Shown in pieces: positions 59,625 through 64,000 of a stretch of DNA of 64,000 nt. Each line of letters begins with the position of its first letter. Position 1 is the stretch's first letter. Below the pieces are notes generated by a model. The model was not told the DNA's origin and made no database searches. It saw only the letters and a program-made list of their open reading frames with translations. The DNA comes from Druceiella hillmani (Eukaryota > Arthropoda > Insecta > Lepidoptera > Hepialidae). Position numbers and translations under genes: made by a program. The DNA lies in assembly GCA_039881145.1 (NCBI GenBank), contig JAYKKI010000032.1, positions 14,511,501 to 14,575,500 of the forward strand. The letters are read 5' to 3'.

Positions 59625-60792
59625 GCTTTTAGTCTTGATATCTTCTCTACTTCAATTATGAAACCGTTAGGTTAGGTAAGGTTAGGTTAGGTACATGCTT
59701 TTAGTCTTGATATTTTCTCTACTTCATTGATTACTTCAATTATGCAACCGTTAGGTTAGGTTAGGTTAGGTTAGGTAAGGTTAGGTTAGGTACATGCTTT
59801 TAGTCTTGATATCTTCTCTACTTCATTGATTACTTCACTTATGCAACCATTAGGTTAGGTTAGGTTAGGTTAGGTACATGCTTTTAGTCCTGATATCTTC
59901 TCTACTTCATTGATTACTTCAATTATGCAACCGTTAGGTTAGGTTAGGTTAGGTAAGGTTAGGTTAGGTACATGCTTTTAGTCTTGATATCTTCTCTACT
60001 TCATTGATTACTTCACTTATGCAACCGTTAGGTTAGGTTAGGTTAGGTTAGGTAAGGTTAGGTTAGGTACATGCTTTTAGTCTTGATATTTTCTCTACTT
60101 CATTGATTACTTCAATTATGCAACCGTTAGGTTAGGTTAGGTTAGGTAAAGTTAGGTTAGGTACATGCTTTTAGTCCTGATATCTTCTCTACTTCATTGA
60201 TTACTTCAATTATGCAACCGTTAGGTTAGGTTAGGTTAGGTAAGGTTAGGTTAGGTACATGCTTTTAGTCTTGATATTTTCTCTACTTCATTGATTACTT
60301 CAATTATGCAACCGTTAGGTTAGATTAGGTTAGGTTAGGTAAGGTTAGGTTAGGTACATGCTTTTAGTCTTGATATTTTCTCTACTTCATTGATTACTTC
60401 AATTATGCAACCGTTAGGTTAGGTTAGGTTAGGTAAGGTTAGGTTAGGTACATGCTTTTAGTCTTGATATCTTCTCTACTTCATTGATTACTTCAATTAT
60501 GCAAGCGTTAGGTTAGGTTAGGTTAGGTTAGGTTAGGTTAGGTATATGCTTTTAGACTTAATATCTTCTCTACTTCATTGATTACTTCAATTATGCAACC
60601 GTTAGGTTAGGTTAGGTTAGGTAAGGTTAGGTTACGTACATGCTTTTAGTCTTGATATCTTCTCTACTTCATTGATTACTTCAATTATGAAACCGTTAGG
60701 TTAGGTAAGGTTAGGTAAGGTTAGGTTAGGTACATGCTTTTAGTCTTGATATCTTCTCTACTTCATTGACTACTTAAATTATGCAATCGTTA
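59625..60792. repeat. Composite minisatellite of TTAGG tracts and a 54-bp spacer, 13 copies
   Basis: GCTTTTAGTC-type spacer starts at 59625, 59697, 59796, 59880, 59974, 60073, 60167, 60261, 60360, 60454, 60548, 60642 and 60736. Spacing is 94 bp in most cases, otherwise 72, 84 or 99. Each complete unit is a 54-bp spacer (GCTTTTAGTC, TTGATATCTTCTCTACTTCA, TTGATTACTTCAATTATGCA, ACCG) then about seven TTAGG units and TACAT. Most units carry one TAAGG variant at the same place. The first copy lacks 'CATTGATTACTT' and the last is cut after one TTAGG. Confidence 0.97.
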
Positions 60793-61394
60793 GGTTGTTG
60801 GACGCTTCATAATGGCTCATTAATATGATTACAACTGTTCCATATATTTTGTGAATTTGTGTGTCCAACATTTTAAGTTACATTGTAACTTGAGCGCGAA
60901 GTAAATAATAAAATCGATTCAAATAAATTAAATCGAATTATCCACTAACGATCAGCGGTTTCAACATTAACAAGATAATTAATTAACTGCAACTTGCAAG
61001 TTTTTTTTGAAGACTTCCTAGACCACTATCTGTATTACAGTGGATTTCCAACTTCTAATTTAAGATATTATTGAGTCAATTTTGTCTTTTTTTCGGATAC
61101 ATCTTTCGGTCTGTTACGAAAAAAGGTGATAACGAAAGCTCGCAAAGATCTCCCGTTCATTAATCTACATTTTTAAAAACTGAATATTGTCCAACGCACA
61201 GTTTATATAAAAAATATTCTAAAAGCAAATTAAAAAGAATACGTTCCTTTTCTTCTTTTATTTTTTCCGACTGTTACAGTTGACACCTTAGTTGAGATTT
61301 TACGTTCTAAAACTTCTGACTGAGGTTTATGTAACAAATATTAGGCATTGACATGTGACTTCCCAATACACGCATACAATAAGTAAGCTAAAGC
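60793..61394. other. Mostly AT-rich non-coding sequence
   Basis: Nothing recognised. Confidence 0.5.
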
Positions 61395-61575
61395 TCTGGC
61401 ACAAGAGCGGTTACGTCACAATGCCGAGTAGCGGTCTCTCTCCGCAGGTAAACTGTTTCAGAGGACAAACAGCGGGCGGCGGCGGCGCACAGAGGCGGCG
61501 CGACTCGGTCGCGTCAATTAGCGAGTAGCCGCTAAGCGCGCGACCGAAGCGGCATATGAAATAATGCTGCTATTA
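61395..61575. promoter_or_regulatory. GC-rich island with hairpin around CAATTAGC (candidate enhancer)
   Basis: CGGTCGCG (61506-61513) and CGCGACCG (61539-61546) form a perfect 8-bp stem around TCAATTAGCGAGTAGCCGC. CGCGTCAATTAGC at 61510-61522 is identical to 13391-13403. Other parts include GGGCGGCGGCGGCGCACAG and GTTACGTCAC. No open frame convinces. Confidence 0.35.
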
Positions 61576-62432
61576 GATCGGAGATAGTTAAAAGGAAATC
61601 CTGAATATTGAAATTAAAAGATTAATAAACTTTTATTACTTTCATCTTATGCTAACATTAACTAATTGTTTATTATGTTTGTGACTAATAAGAATATCAT
61701 TTTGTTGAGGAAATATGGGGAGACAGTCTGGGGAGATTTGTGCGAACCGTTTCTAATAAAGTCATTCTGATGGCCAGAAAATTAGATTTGAACAATTAAT
61801 ATTTGAAAGTTATAATTTTTTCCATAGTCGGTTTAATGATAAATGATTGTAATCAGAAATATACCAAAGAGTTTTGATGACAATATTTGGAACCATTGTT
61901 TAAAACAAATATTTTAATAAATGTTTAAGAAAAATAATAGCTGTATATGTAAAATATAAATGTGATATCTAATAAACTCTTAATATATAATTAACACTCC
62001 TTAAGTTAATGCTGTAGCGTTGTTGAAAATATTATGTTATTATTAGGTATGGATTGCTAAGGGTCAAAAAATTAATTTTTCATTAAATACTCTTTTAAAG
62101 AAAATAACATCGTCACCAACGAATCGTATAATTAAAAGCCATAATAAAGTGAAGAATAATGATTGGTATAAGTTGATTTAAAAGGGTGTAAAAAGTTAAT
62201 TGTATAAAAATATTAACAGAATTACATACTATTTGATATTATCTATTGATTGTTTAAAACCAAGAATTTATGGGATGTAAAGAGGAGATTTAAGAGGAGA
62301 GTATAAAATTAAATATTTCTAGTTAATTCTTGATATAAGGTTATGTGAAAATTTATTCACATGAGAATGAGAGAATATGAGATATAGAAAAATATTTTCA
62401 CATAAATTTTTAAAAGAAAAAAAATTTAATAT
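61576..62432. other. AT-rich non-coding sequence
   Basis: Nothing recognised. Confidence 0.5.
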
Positions 62433-62580
62433 GTTTGGCGGTAATTTTGTAGAAATGCATTATTCACAATTAAATGAAACTACCTGAAGATGTTATAATA
62501 CAACGAAACCTAGGTCGTGGTAAAGAACTTAAAGAAAGTAGAAATAATACTACATCACGTAATTTCATTTAATTGTGAGT
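62433..62580 (+). mobile_element. Dispersed repeat with hammerhead-like core, copy A
   Basis: Matches 7375-7520. A perfect 15-bp inverted repeat CACAATTAAATGAAA (62465-62479) and TTTCATTTAATTGTG (62563-62577) brackets the hammerhead-like core and the block AGTAGAAATAATACTACATC. The other copy lacks this inverted flank, so it may mark insertion into, or origin as, a small foldback element. Relationship to Penelope-like elements or retrozymes is inferred from the ribozyme motif alone. Confidence 0.6.
62479..62521 (+). ncRNA. Hammerhead-ribozyme-like motif (minimal stem III)
   Basis: The parts occur in canonical order. ACTAC (62479-62483) pairs with GTGGT (62517-62521) as stem I with one G-U pair. 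CTGAAGA (62484-62490) fits CUGANGA. One extra U follows, then stem II GUU/AAC (62492-62494 with 62502-62504; a consensus of the two copies would give GUUGU/ACAAC with loop AAU). GAAA is at 62505-62508. Palindromic CCTAGG (62509-62514) makes a minimal or dimeric stem III, ending in GUC with the expected cleavage after 62516. The extra U after CUGAAGA departs from the usual core; natural hammerheads with one extra base there are known. Self-cleavage is untested. Confidence 0.5.
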
Positions 62581-62978
62581 AATTGAGAAAAAAATTATAA
62601 ATCAAAATAAAATCCAAGATCTACATTCCTTAATTTCTTGTATTTATCATAACTTCCAGCTATATCCGTTCAAGTCAAATTGCAGATCAAACATTAAAAA
62701 TGTGTATAATTCCCATTTCAAAGCTCTTATTTCTTAATAAAGGCATATTATTCATTATCATTATACATTATTTCAAAATCATTTATATAGAAAAATAACT
62801 GTCGTCATTCAAATTAAAATTATATCATATTTAGTATTGTAGTATATTAAAACAAAGTTATCAGGCCCAATTTTCTAATAAAAAAAAATTTAAGACCACA
62901 ATGTAGAAGTGTAAACTATAGCAACAAATATAACCGTACTGTGCATGTTGTATCAATACGAAAATTAAGAAAATTAAA
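62581..62978. other. AT-rich non-coding sequence
   Basis: Nothing recognised. Confidence 0.5.
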
Positions 62979-63290
62979 ATGACATATGCGTATTATCTTA
63001 AACGTTACTAAAATAAAATATTATCCAAAAATAGAACATAACTCTTGGAAGGATATACTCTGTGTTACACAATAAACTCGCTCGGCCGATACCGAAAAGA
63101 GGGGATTTACCCGAACAATGCAGTGCACATTCAATTGATGATCATATTTCGTCATTTTTTAATTTAAAATTCGCTTGGCTGCTACCAAAGGGAGCCGAGT
63201 TTATCCGATTCAACCTCACCGACCCGAACCTAACGGCTCAGTTTCATTCACAGCGCAGGTGCGCCTGAATAAGTTTTCTCTTCAAAAATG
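62979..63290 (+). repeat. Dispersed repeat family R2, copy 2, with internal duplication
   Basis: Matches 14338-14530 (ACATATGCGTATTAT, AAATAAAATATTA, then AGCCGAGTTTATCCGATTCA and ACCTCACCGACCCGA). The block TCGCTCGGCCGATACCGAAA at 63078 is repeated in diverged form as TCGCTTGGCTGCTACCAAAG at 63171, 93 bp later. The 66-68 codon frames across it are artefacts. Confidence 0.6.
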
Positions 63291-63822
63291 TTGGTTATTT
63301 CTTTTTATTGTATTTGATTCTAAATTTATAAATATAAATACTATACAAAACAAATACATATTCTTTACTTTATAGCCAAACTAAATTCGTATAAATATGG
63401 TATAAAAAATTAAATGATTTTCATGCCGCCCAACGTATCACTTTAAAGCTTCCACTCAATTATGCTAAAATGCTTTCAAAAACCTGGCTTCTATGTAAAG
63501 TAAGCTTTAAAGCGCGGCGAGGACAAAGCTCCCGCACGTAGATTATATTGTGCAGCCTTGATTGAAGGTCCACTGCCTGTTTGTTCGTGGCTACTTACTC
63601 CCTGCTTACCTATCTCCGTTGGTGGCCCTTTATCAATAATACCCTATTAGATATTCACGAATGTGCGGCAAGCTTCTGTTTAACCTATTAAGTGTTTAAA
63701 AAAGTTACGCTTTGGGTTTGAAGGAACTTTACGACGTAAAATAATTTGCTTGAAGTACATTTCCGATTTCGAAAATAATTTTTATTTTAGAAAGCCCTCA
63801 CTTTGAGGAAGATTATAAACTG

Positions 63823-63829
<7 letters not shown>
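63291..63829. other. Non-coding sequence with a small GC-richer patch at 63500-63640
   Basis: The patch contains AAGCGCGGCGAGGACAAAGC and GTTGGTGGCCCTTTATCAAT and could be a further conserved non-coding element. Otherwise nothing recognised. Confidence 0.35.

Positions 63830-63878
<49 letters not shown>
63830..63878. repeat. (TA)n microsatellite
   Basis: About 24 uninterrupted TA units. Confidence 0.97.
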
Positions 63879-63881
<3 letters not shown>

Positions 63882-64000
63882 ACGCTACATTTCATAGAGG
63901 AAGAGTAGCGATAAAACGGAAAAGTTTTTGTTTTGCTGTTTGTTGATTCATGGCGATCTCTGGAACTATATTTCGGATTTCGAAAACAATTTTTATTTTA

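Overview
This is an AT-rich (by eye about 70% A+T), gene-poor stretch of an arthropod nuclear genome, most likely a moth or butterfly. The evidence is: no bacterial-style coding density; telomere-type TTAGG arrays; many (TA)n microsatellites; dense, decayed DNA transposons; Helitron ends with the hairpin-CTAG-T signature; and six copies of a GGTTCCG-ended repeat that I recall from lepidopteran genomes. The lepidopteran call rests on memory of repeat families, not on a search. I found no intact host gene, tRNA or rRNA. The window is best read as a gene desert or part of a very long intron. Most long open frames run through TA repeats, minisatellites or transposon fossils.

Layout. 0-10 kb: two tandem repeats, a GGTTCCG repeat, a GC-rich island, a reverse Helitron end, then a nearly full-length pogo/Tigger-like element (4449-6454, TA target duplication) whose dead transposase holds a TA microsatellite at its first catalytic motif. 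A repeat with a hammerhead-like core lies at 7.4 kb. 10-20 kb: a possible Tc1/mariner relic, GC islands, TA tracts and repeat copies. 20-34 kb: two foldback elements of one family, a Helitron 3' end, a broken unidentified reading frame (26.7-27.3 kb), and a 434-bp hAT MITE with 8-bp target duplications. 34-47 kb: GC islands with homeodomain-type sites, a Helitron-like 5' end, a LINE C-terminal fragment, and a foldback element carrying degenerate CCTAA repeats. 47-56 kb: a hAT transposase relic, a 27-bp minisatellite open on both strands, two strong hairpins and copies of a third dispersed family. 56-64 kb: a 13-copy composite minisatellite containing TTAGG tracts (59.6-60.8 kb), more GC islands, and the better-preserved hammerhead-like copy at 62.5 kb.

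Nothing here forms an operon or pathway. The recurring themes are transposon decay, microsatellite growth inside or beside transposons, and GC-rich islands with homeodomain-type sites that could be regulatory elements of a distant developmental gene. The most interesting items are the paired hammerhead-like motifs, the two telomere-type arrays (one inside a foldback element, one a composite minisatellite whose length changes in 5-bp steps), and the microsatellite inside the pogo catalytic motif.
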